Shown: positions 39,001 to 54,000 of the stretch, in pieces | Numbering within the stretch: the stretch's first letter is position 1 | Layout of the letters: each line of letters opens with the position of its first letter | Source of the DNA: Argyresthia goedartella | Taxonomy: Eukaryota; Arthropoda; Insecta; Lepidoptera; Argyresthiidae | Assembly: GCA_949825045.1 (NCBI GenBank) | Contig: OX463814.1 | Coordinates: 30,088,383 to 30,152,382 of the forward strand | DNA: 64,000 nt | Direction: 5' to 3' | Notes under the pieces: model-generated | The model's database searches: none | Told to the model about the DNA's origin: nothing | The model's input: the letters and a program-made list of their open reading frames with translations, nothing else | Made by a program: the position numbers and the translations under genes

Positions 39001-42000
39001 AAAATAACAAGCTTAGCATACAGATGGATGATGGGAAACATAGTAGCGATGAGGATGACAAAGAACCAGGTTGGCGGGATAAACCAGAGGAGCCGGTAGG
39101 TATACCCCCCTTATATTATATATGTGAAAGTTACAACTTATAGATGGATGTTTGTGCCTCAATTACACTAAAACATCTGAACGGATTTGATAGAAATTTT
39201 GCACACAGGATGGTTTAGAGCTAGATTAACCTAAAGGATACTTTTTATGCAGCTGCACTAGGAGAGGGTACTGTTTTCTCGGTTAATGATAATTGCTAGG
39301 TAAACGCAGACAAAGTTGCGGGCACCAGCTAATTCTATTCAATTCAAAGCTTTATTTGTAAAATATAGCTACATTACAAAGTTCCTATTGTACATTCAAA
39401 GTATCTCTGTTTGGCGCAATGTCATACAAATACCGCCATTAGAGGTTGCTGCTAAAGTAGACAAACAATTTTGAAACATTTGAATATTATTTTTTTAAAT
39501 AAAATAAATATTTAAAAAAATAAAATGTCCGTAAAGCTAATGTGATAATTCATCTGTTCATGTGTAGGCAAGTCAGTGTAATAATAAGAAACACAAGCAT
39601 CAAGCAATATTGGTGTCGACGGTGAATTGGACTAAAATCACCAAAATATAAGGATACAGTGCTAAATCTAATTAAACTTACGAAACATGAAATAATACAG
39701 TGATAAATCATAGCAAAAGTGTAAAAAGTGATCATAATCATAAGAAATATTCCAAAACTTATTATAAAAAGCTGTTGCTATACATTTTTTCAAACCGAAG
39801 CGTCACCTACAACTTCGCTATCACCCCCCAGAAGACGCCACCATCATTCCCCAGTAAGAAACCGTAGTGCCATCCTCTCACCAATAGATGGCGGTAATAA
39901 AAATCAGACTTGTCGCATCTACTCACTAGCAGAGGGCGGTACTAATAAAACTAAGAAGTTCGTGCCTTACCAACAGAGGCGCCACCACCAATAAAATAGA
40001 GGCGCCGCCGCCACCAAACAACCAAACTATAACGTCTGCGATTTTACATCATCCGTTACGTCTGCGACTTTACGCTCATAGAATACAATATAACAACAGA
40101 AGCGGCAGTAGTTAAGCGAATGATTTTGTCTCTGAGAGGTCATCAATAGTTAATGCAGTGAAAATTACTTCTACAACTATGGATACCAACGATGACGAGA
40201 TTCTACGCTTCTCGACAATACACTGAGCCTGCCTAGCATGCAATACAAATCACAGGTACTAGAATCAAAGAACCAAATCGATGAAATACGAACAAACCTT
40301 ATCATTACTAACGAAGAGATATCAAAACATGTGATGGAAGTGTGCGACCTAAAATGCCATAATGGTAAATTAAAAAAGAGTATAGAAGTATACAAAATAA
40401 TCACCAGTGCTAATCTACCTAACATAAGCACTTTGAAAACGCCAAGGAGAGCTTCTATATATTTTCCCTTTAAACCTACCTACAGAACGTTAGATTGACA
40501 ATCGAGTGTTAAACGAGGCTTGAACAAGCAATATTCACAGTCTGTATGCAGAGTACTTGAAAAGTTCCTTACCGCAACAACCCCCGCGCAATCCACGATG
40601 ACCAACCCTCAAACCCAAAATGCGCCACCACCAAGAGTAGCCGCTACCGCTGAGGTCACAACTGAACAGAAGAAGCAGAAGCGGAAGATTCTCATTCTAG
40701 CTGACCAAGCAGAGGGCAACCTTCGTCACCTCTTACAAGAACAAGTCGGGCAAGACTACATTGTCACGTACTGCAGGAAATCTGGTGAATCACTAGAAGA
40801 ATTACTAAAAGCAGAAACTCATCTAATCTCTACTATGACAAAGAAAGATTATACACAGTCAGGTCATAAGTTCTGTCACACAATAAAAACTTTTGAATTT
40901 AGAACGCTGGCCACAAAAAAGTTTATTGAATTCGAATTTCGAATTTTTCATGAAAATAAAAATGTGTACTTTTTAGAATTTTCCTCATTTTTAAATATGG
41001 AGTGGACACTTAAAGAAGACCGTGTCGCGGTTATTGCGTTGCATCGTTGCAGTTACACGCCAATTCAGATTTTCGACTTACTGAAAAATTTGAATATAAC
41101 CAAAAGATTCGTTTATCGTACCATAAAACGATACAATGAAGACTCTAGTGTAGATGACAGGTCAAGAAGTGGTCGCCCTCGCTCTGTTAGGACTCCAGCA
41201 GTGATAAAAGCTGTTAAGGCGCGAATTCAAAGAAATCCCATATGTAAGCAGAAACTGTTGGCCCTTCAGATGGGGTTAATCAGGACCACGGTGAAAAGGG
41301 TGTTAAATGAAGACTTAGGGCTTAGGGCATATCGAAGAAAAACAGGACATCGTTTGGACGCTCGTTTAATGGACCTGAGACTGAAGAGATGCCGCGCTTT
41401 GTTGAAGCGGTACGCGGGAAAAAAGCATCGGGAAATTCTTTTTTCGGATGAAAAAATTTTCACCGTGGAAGACAGCTACAACAATAAAATGATAAGGTGT
41501 ACGCACACAGCAGTGCAACCGTATTCCGCGTGTCCAACGAGGTCATTTTCCATCCTCGCTCATGGTTTGGTTGGGAGTCTCTTATTGGGGCTTAACTGAG
41601 GTACATTTTTGTGAGAAAGGCGTAAAAACGAATGAAGTTGTGTATCAAAATACAGTCCTCAAGAACCTTGTGGAACCTGTTTCTCATACCATGTTTAATA
41701 ACAGGCACTGGGTATTCCAACAAGATTCTGCACTAGCTCATAGAGCGAAAAGCACACAAGACTGGCTGGCGGCGCGTGAAATCGACTTCATCCGGCACGA
41801 AGACTGGCCCTCCTCCAGTCTAGATTTGAGTCCGTTAGATTACAAGATATGGCAACACTTGTAGGAAAAGGCCTGCTCAAAGCCTCATCCTGATTTGGAG
41901 TCACTCAAGGCATCCTTCATTAAGGCAGCCGCCGATATTGACATGGACCTCGTTCGTGCTGCGATAGACGACTGGCCGCGCAGAATAAAGGCCTGTATTC

Positions 42001-45000
42001 AAAATCGCGGGGGTCATTTTGAATAAACTTTATTACCATAAGAATCTATTTTTTATTAAGTTCATTTTGCTATATAAATGTTTACATAAATAATAAACAT
42101 GTCTAAATTATTTCATATTGCACATGTGACAGAACTTATGACCTGACTATGTATATTAATACTTGGAGGAACCAATGACGCAAACCCAAATATATTTCAG
42201 TTCGACCTACAATGCTGGATCAATGCGGCTAATATTACGAATGTGATGGCCTGTGTGCTACCGTATAATTATAATCTCAACATCAACAAGCTCAACTACG
42301 AGCTAAGGTTCATGTGTGGACAACATGAGAATATATCATACATTGACATGGACTACGCAAACAGTTTCAGGACAACTCAGAGGAATATCAAAATAAAGTA
42401 CGTAGATTCGTTTTAAGATTAGAATATAAACAAAATTTCTGGAATACCAAGATAAAACTAAATTCTCGACAAACTCTGACAAAGCAACCCAAATAGATTT
42501 TGATCATAAAAACACACAAGAAAAAGACAATAACATTCGTGATAAGTCAAATATAAATGATGAATGTTAGGATGCAATGAATAAAAAAATTCTGAAGAAT
42601 GAAAGTAGTGAAGAACGTTTTCGTGTTTAACAAAAGAAATGAATTTAATGCATAAAAATATAAATGGACTAATATCGAAATCTGACGAGTTGATGGTACA
42701 TCTAGATGAAGTTAATAGTGAAAATAAAAAAGTCGATGTAATATGTGGAACAGAACACAATATGTTAGAAATGACTCACATTTACTCAATATACAGGGTG
42801 TTGATCTGTAAAGTTACGCCGATCTCAGGGGTGATTATATACACGACACTGAAGCTAAAAAAATATAAAAAAAATATTCTTTTTTTAGTCAAAAATACTT
42901 TAAAATCATGAAATTGTGGTTCACCAAATTGTCATTCGGAGCGGGGCATGGCGCGGGGCGCGGGGGAGGGTCTGCGCTCGCGCGGCGGCGCGGAGCCAGC
43001 GTCATCCAGTCTCCGAGCTACCGCAACGACGACTGCGCGTCACTTGTGTCCGCAAATTACCTACCCTTACTGCTAATTTTCGCGCGCGCGCCACTCCGTG
43101 ATAATGGAAACGGCTGAGTTAAACAATCGTGATATGTTCGATCTAATAAACATTTACTTTACGAATGGACAAAACGAACAACGAAGTGTCACAGTGTGGG
43201 CTGAGCGATTCCCAAATCGGCCGGCCGTAAACCGTACCGACGTAAGGCGTATTGTTTTTAATCTACGGGAGTGGGGCTCATTTGCTACACCACGCCATGC
43301 ACAGGGAAGAGGGCAAGAAGGACTCCCAGTAGGTGTGCAAGAAGCCATCCTCGACTACTTCCGTCGCGAGCCGCGTGCTAGTACCCGGGAAGCGGCGCGG
43401 CACTTTGATCTCCACCATACAACGATTTGGAAATTATTAAATAAGGAGAAAATGCATCCCTTCCACTTCAGAAGGGTGCAGGACTTGGAGGAAACTGACT
43501 ACGCCAGTCGTGTTACATTTTGTGAGTGGCTGCAGCTTAATCTGCATCAGAACATTCTGTGGACCGACGAAGCCATGTTCACAAGAACAGGCTTATTTAA
43601 TGTACACAATGAACATTGGTGGGACATACGAAGTGACGATGCAACTGAAAATCCCCACCCAATTGTAAAAGACTCGTTCCAAACAAGGTTCTCCCATAAT
43701 GTGTGGGCCGGAATACTTGGAACAAGTATTCTGGGTCCTTATTTTATTGACGGACGATTGAACGGGGAAAGTTATTTGGAAATACTGCAGGAACAGGTGA
43801 CTGCTATGTTGGAGGATGTTCCGCTAGCTCGGCTCTCGGGACTATACTTCCAGCAAGATGGAGCGCCGCCGCACTACGCCATACTTGTACGCAATTACCT
43901 CGATTCCCAGTTTGGTGAGCGTTGGATCGGACGAAGGGGACCCGTGACTTGGCCTCCACGGTCTCCAGACTTGACGCCGCTCGACTTTTTTTTGTGGGGC
44001 GATATTAAACGCATTGTGTATGGTAGGCACGACGAGTTTAACAATGCCGAAATGCTTAAACAAGCGATAGTGCAAGCTTTCGAAACCGTGCGTGCCAATC
44101 CAGCAGTTTTAGCTCGTCTAACAGACAATTTGAGACGACGGGCAACGGTGCGCATTGTACAAGGTGGTGGACATTTTGAACATGTTTTAAAATTAGGCAC
44201 TAATCAGTGATAATCAATAAGTAAATCGATCGATTAATCAATCATTCAATCAATCAGTGAGTCAATCAATCAATCAATGTAAATGTTGATTTTGTACGTC
44301 ATGGACAAAACCTTGATCCGTACAGTAAAGTGTAGTGCAGTGCAACTTTAGTGCGCGTTTGGTGGACCGGACTGGGGTGCCCGCACTTTGCGGGTATTTC
44401 AGGACAAATTGAATATGGTAAGTTATTAATAAAAAATTTACTAGGAGACATTTAAACAATTTTGTAGTCACTAGCAATATGTAAACTATCGACCCTGAGT
44501 CGGGCGTAACTTTACAAATCTACACCCTGTAGCTAACTTTAAATTTGCGTCATGTTACTGTAGGAAAAGATGTAATGGTGGATCTTGCATACTGATAAAA
44601 ACAATCTTGAATTCAGTGAGATAAAGAGCATTCAAAAACACAGTATTCCAAATATTATTGAAAATTAATAGACCAAAAAGTTACCATATCTATAGAGTAC
44701 CAAAATATGATAAAGAGTCATTTGACACATATTTTCGTATACTCAATGATATTCTTCATGATTTTCTATATGAGAAAAATAGTAGGATAAAAGGGTGTGG
44801 AGATTTTAATATTGACTTACTTATAAAAAATAAAACAGTTTAAGATTTGAACAGTAAGCATTGATGTTTTACTTAAAAATAGAGATTAGACAGTCAACAC
44901 GACCAGCTACTCAGCTACACAGCATCTCGACAGCATACTTGACAAGATTCGAGGATGCAGCAGCGAGGTTATAGAATTTTCTTTATCGGATCACACTGCT

Positions 45001-48000
45001 CAACTATTGCGATGCCCCGTAAACAAAAGCTACAGAATAAAGTACTCGTATTTACAAAAGAGGGACTACTGCCAAGAAAACATGCTAAAATTTGCTGAGT
45101 ATCTAAATTCACTTACCTTCAGTCAAGTTTACGAAGCAGAAGACCCGAAATATGCGTTCACTGAGTTTTTTATATATATTTACTTTTCTAAATAGGTATA
45201 TAATTTCCTGTCATAAAAGTGAAAGTGTCTATAATGCGGAAACAAAAATGGATTTCGAAAGGAATCAGAGTATGCTGCAAACACAAAAGATAACTTCTCT
45301 GGAAGTATCGTTAGATACCGCTCAGATGATAACAGAAATAAATATATTACATATTCAAATAAAGTAAAAAACATAATAAAACTGATACAAAGATCGCAAA
45401 ATAACTACACAAGTATAAATACCGTAAAAAAATGTAAAGTACAACTTATATGTTCAACGGATATAATTAAAAAATCACAAACAAACAAACCTAAAGAATA
45501 CATATGTAAAATTTTGAGAGATGGTAAAATTATAACAGAACCAACGGATATTGTAAACACATTCAATAACTTCTTTATAGACTTAACAAATAATAGTAAT
45601 TTATATAATGAAAATACCTCTAATTTGATATCCAGTAACATAAATAACTATAATATAATAAATAATCGCAGTTCTATTTTCTTTAAACCAATTACATCCG
45701 CTAACATATCAAAAGTAATTATATCACTAAAAATACTAACAGTATGGGATATGACCACAATAGCACAAAGGTAGTGAATAATGTCGTGCTTATAATCTCT
45801 CCAATACTGTGCCATATCTATATATATAAAAATGAATCGCTGTTCGTTAGTCTCGCTAAAACTCGAGAACGGCTGGGCCGATTTAGCTGATTTTGGTTTT
45901 GAAATGTTTGTTGTAGACCAGGGAAGGTTTAAAAGTAGGGTAGGATAGGGTATGGGTAGGGTAGGGTAGGGGTAGGGTACGGGTAGGGTAGGGTAGGGGT
46001 TGGTTAGGGGTAGGGGTAGGTTAGGGTAGGGATAGGTAAGGGTAAAGTAGGGGTAGAGCTACCCGCAGCGAAGCGAGAGCGGGTCAGCTAGTCATTAATA
46101 AATGCATGGAACATGGCCAGTTTCCAAATGAACTGAAAACTTCCGTAGTAAAACCTTTGTTCAAAAAAGAAGATGAAACTAAATATTAATAATTAGAGAC
46201 CAGTAGCATTAATACCTATCTTTGCAAAAATATTTGAAAAGATTATGTACAAGAACATATATACATATTTCGAAAAAACAATTTATTTGCTGCTGCTTTA
46301 TTTGCATTTAAATAAAACAATAAACTTGGCCATTTATGACTTTCTTCGCAAAATTATATCATACATAGACAAAAGAACTCCTGTGGTAGCTATCTGCATG
46401 GACATGACCAAAGCCTTTGACTTTCTGAATCATGAAAGTCTTATAAATAAATTGTTAAAATACGGAATAAGAGGAAATGCGATAGACCATGTAAAATCTT
46501 ACTTAGAAACAAGACAACAAATGACACAAATTGATAAAATTTGTTCAAAAATTAAAACGGAAAAATCTTACCTTTCGGAAAGCAGAGAAATAAAAAGTGG
46601 TGTGCCGCGGGGTAGCGTTATGGGACCCTTGCTTTTTTTTGCATATATTAACTTGCCTAAATGCCTATATATTGGCTTGCCTAAAGTAGTGCGACACCCC
46701 ATGGTACTACTTGCGGACGACAGTACAGTTATTATCTCCTGTGACGACCCAAGTGATCTTGTCAAGGAAATTGATGAAATGATACATACAATAATACGTT
46801 AAGTTAAGTAGCAATGTTTGTCAAAACCAATAGATTATTATTATCATTTATAAACTTTGCTAGTAAGCGTCACCATACAAAGATTACCATGCCCAGTCAC
46901 AAAACAGCGTTATATAAAAATAACATTTTCGGCATGGCGCCCATAATTTTTAATCACACGCCTGATAGTATATGTAGGTTAGACAATATAATACAATTTA
47001 ACACAGAAACTCGCAAGTTACTATTGAATAAAATGTACTACTCCATAAGAGAATATCTAGATGACACGACACTGTAAGTTTAATACACCGTTGAATATTT
47101 GTATGCCACTGCGCCAAACATAGAGATACGATATTATAAAGATTTAAGATCGTTTTATAATAAATAATAAATAAATAAATTATTTATTCACAAAAAGGTT
47201 AGTACGCAATACAAATTGGTTCCCTCTCTGCCTAATTGTTAAAAACTATATCTAGGGAGACTGTTTAATAATAAAGCCTTCGACTTGACTTTGACTTTGA
47301 AATAGCATTCTTTGAGCAGCACTAACATCAGCCCTACAATTGTTGATTAGTAAAAATATCAAGAATAGCAACAATCAGTCAATATACAACAATGTCATTA
47401 TGAAGTAAAACGTCAGACATTATATTATGTCTAGTATACCTACCTTACATTATATCTAGTAGAACATAATGATTTATTGAGTAACATCACAGAATACTTA
47501 ATAGTACTATGTACCGAAAGATTACTCCTCAAATACACTTAAATAAATAGCTACTCTCGCTGCGCGACAATAAAGCGCAATCTAGCTCGCTCCTGCGCTA
47601 CCTACAACAATCGCTAATCACCTACAGAATCGGTTGCCCTGCCCGTGGAGGCTAGATTTCGCCGCATTACTACGCCTGAGAGCTTCTTATACTCTGACAT
47701 CACAAGGTCGTCCTGTAAACTCCTGTCTCGCTTGATCACGGTAGGGTTACCTACGTGTGATTATTTGTGCTTTTGAATTTTAGTCCACTCTATCTAAGAG
47801 AGGTGTTTATAGTACTTATTCAGGCTATTGGTAAATTCTAAGGCTAGGTAGGTACCTATCTCCTTACTTATGTAATTGTCATTTGTTTTATACTGGGTCT
47901 AAAGCGTTTACTTTTAGTTATACAAAAAGGTATTCAATTAAAAAGGAATCGAATTTTATTTGTGAAAAATTCCTTCAGACAACCTAAAATGTTAGTTACT

Positions 48001-51000
48001 TAAGTCATTGTTGTTGCAAAAATCACAGAAAAGTTGCTTATGAGGAGCGGCTAGCGCGCGACGCGACTGCCAGACAAGCGAGCGGCAACATAACTGAATT
48101 TCCGCCCGTCGGTTTGGCCGTTTGAACGTACCTAAACTGTGCAGTGAGACCCACCTGGTAATATGCCGTAGATGCGAGCAAATTTTTAAGGTTATTAATC
48201 AATCAATAATTAAGGGTAATCAATAAAATTTATACAAATTTTATTGGAGAAGTTTTGTCGAAAAGGTCAAGTGCAGGTCAGACACGCACACGAAGGGTTC
48301 CGTACCAGATTACAAGAAAAATTAAGCACTAAAAGAAAAAAAAAGAAAAACTTGGATTTGAAACCATAAAGAACATAGAGATTGCACAACTGATATCAAA
48401 CCAATTACGTCATCACATCGATTCAATAATCATCATCATCATGTTTTGAATGATATTGAGGTTTAATCTGAGTCTGGTGGCGCTAGTGTAGTCTTATAAA
48501 TCTCTGACGCCACCTAGGGCATTATAACGTACAACAAATATTCAGCTGTAGACAGAGAAAGCTGGTTTCTCTTTCTACATAAGCAGAAAACAGGGCTATC
48601 GCCATCTGTGCCTGGGCGGAAATTTTTGTCATCTACCGGAATACGATTTTTTGTCCGGGTTGGCTAAACTTCTTGTATTATTAGTCCATGCTATTATTAC
48701 GATTTAAATAACTCACTCAAATTTTCTCTATAGGGCGAGTTGACCACAACACAAATAGGTTTAAAGCTGGGCAGTTAATTGAAGTGATGAAAATGGACTG
48801 ACGACAAAAACTGACAGTCAAAACGTGACGCCAAAACCACGGATTTTCTCAGCGCACCGTAATCCAATATTTCAGTCTGTTTTCATCAGGTTGTGACACT
48901 GACAAAACTGACAGTGAATGCGCGTGCGCATCAGTACGTTTCCATCAGTCGTAGCTTCGACGCGATGGCGATGGCGGTTGAGCGCGCAGTAACTATGAAA
49001 TACGTAGGTGCGTCCATTAAATTACAATGGAATAAAGGAGCTTTCTGTTCTATCCTATTCATTTTCAAATAATTACAGCGATAACTCATTTAACAAATTA
49101 GTAGGAGATAATTAATCTCTTTATCCAACTGCAAACGAAATGTTTTTCGAGAGTTTGTACGTATGTATATGGTGGTATTTTAAAGCACTATTTCGTCAAA
49201 AGACGAGACTATAGTGAAGAGAACATAAATAAAAATAATAAAAAATTAAGCTTTTCTGAGGTACAAATACCTCAAATTCAATTCAAAAATGTAATGATAC
49301 TAATGAAGCGTTTGACATGTTTCACGATACATTTGTACTGTTTTATGGTCTATGCTTTCCTATGCAAAAAATAAAAAAATAAGTACTCGCTAAAGCTAAG
49401 TGGATAACTAAAGGCATCAAACGCTGTTGAAAGCGGGAGCTTTTATGGACATGTAGTCTTAACCCAACAAATGAAAATAAACATAAATTTAAGCAATACA
49501 CGCAACGACTGAAACGAGTTATAAATCTTACACAAAAGTCGCAAAATGACTAACTACCTCATCAAAACATCAACTAATAAATGTAAAGCAACATGGAGTG
49601 TAATTAATAAAGCAAAAAATAATATACCAAAAAACCACATAGGGATAATAAAATACTCTGGAGTGCCGATAAAAGAACCTGAACACACAAGGTGTTAATA
49701 CACAAATTATCAAAAAATGATTGAATGAGCATTAAGATTGCTCCGGTTTTATCTCATTTGACGAACTTATGCTTGAAACACGGAATCTTCCCTGATCGCC
49801 TTAAGACTTCCATAGTTAAACCGCTTTTCAAAAAAGACGACAGGGAAGTTATGACCTGCTATAGGCCTATAGCACTAATACCAATATTCTCCAAAGTAAT
49901 CGAGAAAGCCATATATGACAGGCTTTACATTTATCTTGAAAAGCATAAAATATTGGTGGAAGAACAAAAGGGCTTTAGGAGACGTAAAAATATTAACATG
50001 GCGATATACGATTTTTTAGGCAAGATCATGACGAATATTGATAATGATATCCCAGTGACGTCTCTATATATGGACCTAACTAAGGCTTTTGATAATGTGA
50101 ACCACAATATACTTTTAAATAACTAAATGCATATGGTGTTAGGGGTAACGCATATGACCTCATCAAATCTTATTTAAGTAATAGAAAACAATTGACTCAA
50201 ATTAAACAAATCTGCAATAACTCAAAAATTGAATTGACATATTCTTCTGACACTAGAGACAAAATGTGGAGTACCACAAGGAAGTGTATTGGGTCCACTG
50301 TTGTTCCTTATTTACATTAATGACATCCCAAAATGTGTAAATTATCCCATGGTACTCTTCGCTGATGATAGCACAGTAAGATTAATTTTACATAATCTTA
50401 ATACATATGAATGTGACATAAATAATTCTCTTATAAGTTTAATTGACTGGCTACAGAGCAACAATCTTTTAATTAATATTAGCAAAACCAAATTAATGAA
50501 ATTCAGGAAGGGACATAAAAATCAATTGACATTAAATATTAATTATGAGGGTAATCAAATTGAAGAAACAGAGACCACGAAATTCTTAGGGCATGTTGTT
50601 ATCAATATGAAGATAACAACATGTCATGGAATACACATATAGACATACTGAGTATTAAACTGAGTCAATTCTCGTATGCTTTATATATGCTGTCTAAACA
50701 GGTGAATAAGGACGCTGTGCTAACAGCATATCATGGGTTTGTCGAGTCGTCCTTACGATATGGCATAACGTTTTGGGGAAACGCCACTAAAATAGATCTA
50801 ATATTTAAGGCTCAGAAAAATGTATACGGTCTATATGCAATATTAATATAACAGAATCTTGTAAGAGCCTTTTCATTAATCTTAAAATATTAACAGTAGC
50901 GTCACTTTACATATTTGAAACTGCAGTGTTGATCAAGTGTAATCTACATTTATTTAATTTTATGAAGAGTAAACGTAACCAGGACAAGCTGTGCTCCTAC

Positions 51001-54000
51001 CCACGTAAATCTGCTTACTTTGATAAAAGCATATTCGGTATGTCCACCCGAATATATAATAAACTACCGGAAACATTAAGAGCGATGAATAATATAAGTA
51101 TTTTTAAATATAATCTTAAGAAATTGCTTACATCCAAGGCCTACTACACCGTACATGAATATCTCTTCGACACCGACACTGTATATAGCTTACACCACTG
51201 ACTACCTCAACCAAACCTGTTTTTATTGACTGATTGATTTTATGACATCTGCATGTTAAATGGGTGATATATAATATTAGTCAATAAATAATAATATTTG
51301 TATGCCATTGCGCGAAACCTAGAGATACCTACACTTTAAACGTATTCCTAAGACCTTTGTTATATACACCTATGTTTTACAAATAAAGATCTATTCTATT
51401 CTATTCTATTCCATTTCGAAGCACGCGCTACAGCAAACGGCATGACAATTTTTTCAACTATTCTTTCGCCCGTTTTTGGGTGTTGGTGCATAGATGGCAA
51501 GAAAAACATAAACATTTACATTCAGGCACATACATTGCTTTTGGCCCCACACCAGGATACCCTGTGTCTTGGGGACCCGAAATAGCGACGTCACACGCAT
51601 AAAAACATCCAAGACCTGGGGATTTTTTTTCTTTACCCCCAGCCGGGATCGACCACACACAGAGGTCGTCAATAGTAGTATAAGTAGCCGCAAAAGTAGA
51701 ATTTTCTCAAAAGTGTGCTAGACTGCCCAATATTATACTACCAAGGCCTGCGATATGCTTGTGGGAGGCTTATCATATAGTAGCATTACTCCCTGCATCC
51801 ATGTATTCTTAGCAGGACATCTCAGTAAACAAATGAGCCATACAATACAAATGATGATATAATATTCCAGCTCCTCAAAAAGATCCGAAAGAACCCAGAT
51901 GTGGACACCTCATTCCTTCCCGACCGGGAGAGAGAAGAAGCCGATCTGAAGCTGAGAGAGGAGCTGCGACTAGAGTGGGTGATGACCCAAGCCAGTCTCA
52001 AGGATGAACCGATTACAATTACATTCAGCTACTGGGATGGGTCGGGGCATAGGCGCAATGTTGTCTTGAAAAAAGGTAATAAAATTTAATGATTTCTAAT
52101 ATATTTTGTGGGATGACCTGGACAAGTGGTCAGGTGGACAGGAACAAGTGGTCTAAGAAAGGTATGTATGCATATATATAATAATAGTAGTACTAGATTT
52201 TTAACGCCTATAAAAGAAGAGAAGGATACCGAAAGAAGTGAAGTTGATGTTGCTTTATGCTCCACAAAGAGTTAGAGGAGTCAAGAAAAATATTTTTACA
52301 AACTTTGGTTTGATAATTATTTCGATCGAAGTACATTTTTTATCTACTGTAACCTCACCATAAATACCTACTCTACAAACAAAACCACTATTATATACGC
52401 AAAAATCTGTTTCAGGCAACTCAATATACCAGTTCCTCCAGCGTTGCCTCGACACCCTCAGGCCGGAGTTCACTGAACTCAAGACCGTCTCCGCCGATCA
52501 GCTGATGTACGTGAAGGAGGACCTTATACTGCCGCACCATTACACCTTCTATGACTTCATCGTGACTAAGGTGAGGAATGGAATTACAGTCCAGAAGGCG
52601 AGATCTAATAAATTCGTTTGTGCGAGTGCTTTCATCCACATAAGACTTCGACGAAGTGTGAGACGTGTTTATGGTAGTTTCGACAGCCGGCAAGCTCTTC
52701 TCAAGGAGCATGAAAGAGGGTGGCTAAAAATTCGGTCAGAATCAACTGGCCAGAAGCCATTTTGGCCACCAATCTTCGACAGAAGTGGTGTTTTTCTTTT
52801 TAAGGTCCTATGAGAAAAGAGCAGGACTTGTACTTTCACCCTGCCCCCTGTAGTCGACACCTTTTACCATACACGGTGAAAGACAGAAAGAACTATGCTA
52901 GGAGCATAGATATATGATCATATACCAGTGACATTTCATTGGCTGACCATATTTTGGGGAATGATAGTGCCCATCATTATGAATATATAGTTCATTGACC
53001 CGATGAGCTGATTACAAGTAACTATGGGAGTCCCAAAAAAAAATTGCCAGGGGAAAGTTGTTCATAAGGATGGGTAGAGTCTGGCAAACGAAAGCGTGAC
53101 CTGAGAAAACGTGGTAGAATTCATAAAACCTCTATGTGGTATCACTAACATAAATCACTACACTCCGTTCAGTTATTCAAAAGATCTTTGCCTCTCTTTC
53201 TGCTGTACGGAAGCGTTACAGCTAGAAAGAGAGACAGAGGCTTAGAATAACGGAACGGAGTGTGACTATCTATCACTTTGTCGTTTGACGTGCCTTTGAC
53301 AGCATAATATTGTTGCCATATTGAAACTTTTAAGAAAACTCCAGGTCACGCTTTCGTTTGCCAGACTCTACCTATCATTTCCCAAAATATGATCAGCTAA
53401 TTAAATTCCACCCTGGATATGACTAAAAACATAGTCATATAAATGATCAATGAAGATATCCTATCATAGTTCTTTCGCTGTCACCTTTATGAGTTATGTT
53501 TATGTGTGAACATTAGCTTCTACATATAACACATATTTGATCATAGATGGATAAGAGATAGTTTCCTATTAATAACATTTACGTACGCATTGGTGTCCAA
53601 GGTAGTTAAACTTAAGGACTAATGGAGATTCTTGTCAATTTTATACCAATAAATAAGCACATGAAAAATTTACAATTATTTATATTTTTGAGGGGTCGCG
53701 ATTTTGAACCTAATGCCACGGTAATAAAAAAATTCAAACCCTATAACGGGATTTTGGGTACTACAGTACCGAAGTGTGCTCGAGAAAAAATATATTTTGC
53801 ACCCGCATGCCCAGAAAAATACGACACCCTGTTTTATCCAACAAAATTGCACTGTAAATATTTTACATTGACGTATTTATTGGTATTGCCAGGCACGAGG
53901 CAAGAGCGGCCCGCTGTTCTGCTTCGACGCGTCAGACGACGTGCGCCTCGTGATGGATGCGACGCAAGAGAAGCAGGACTCGCATGCGGGCAAGGTGCTG

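Larger units (their letters stand above)
39560..47178 (+). mobile_element. CR1-like LINE-B, nearly full length, carrying three DNA transposons
   Basis: In order: a 5' leader; ORF1 from about 40179 to 42415, with a coiled-coil part ([16 protein letters not shown]) and an SGNH/esterase-like part ([17 protein letters not shown], a motif of CR1 ORF1 esterases); ORF2 with the endonuclease ([17 protein letters not shown] from 42639, [16 protein letters not shown] near 44550, CGDFNIDLL near 44800), RT ([39 protein letters not shown]) and the C-terminal piece [14 protein letters not shown] ending at 47077. ORF1 has one frameshift near 40205 and one TGA at about 40496. RT has LADD where the sister copy has FADD, and sequence between about 46800 and 46850 seems deleted. 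Insertions: 40854-42151, 42794-44529 and 45817-46091. All within FAM50 intron 3; inactive. Confidence 0.85.
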
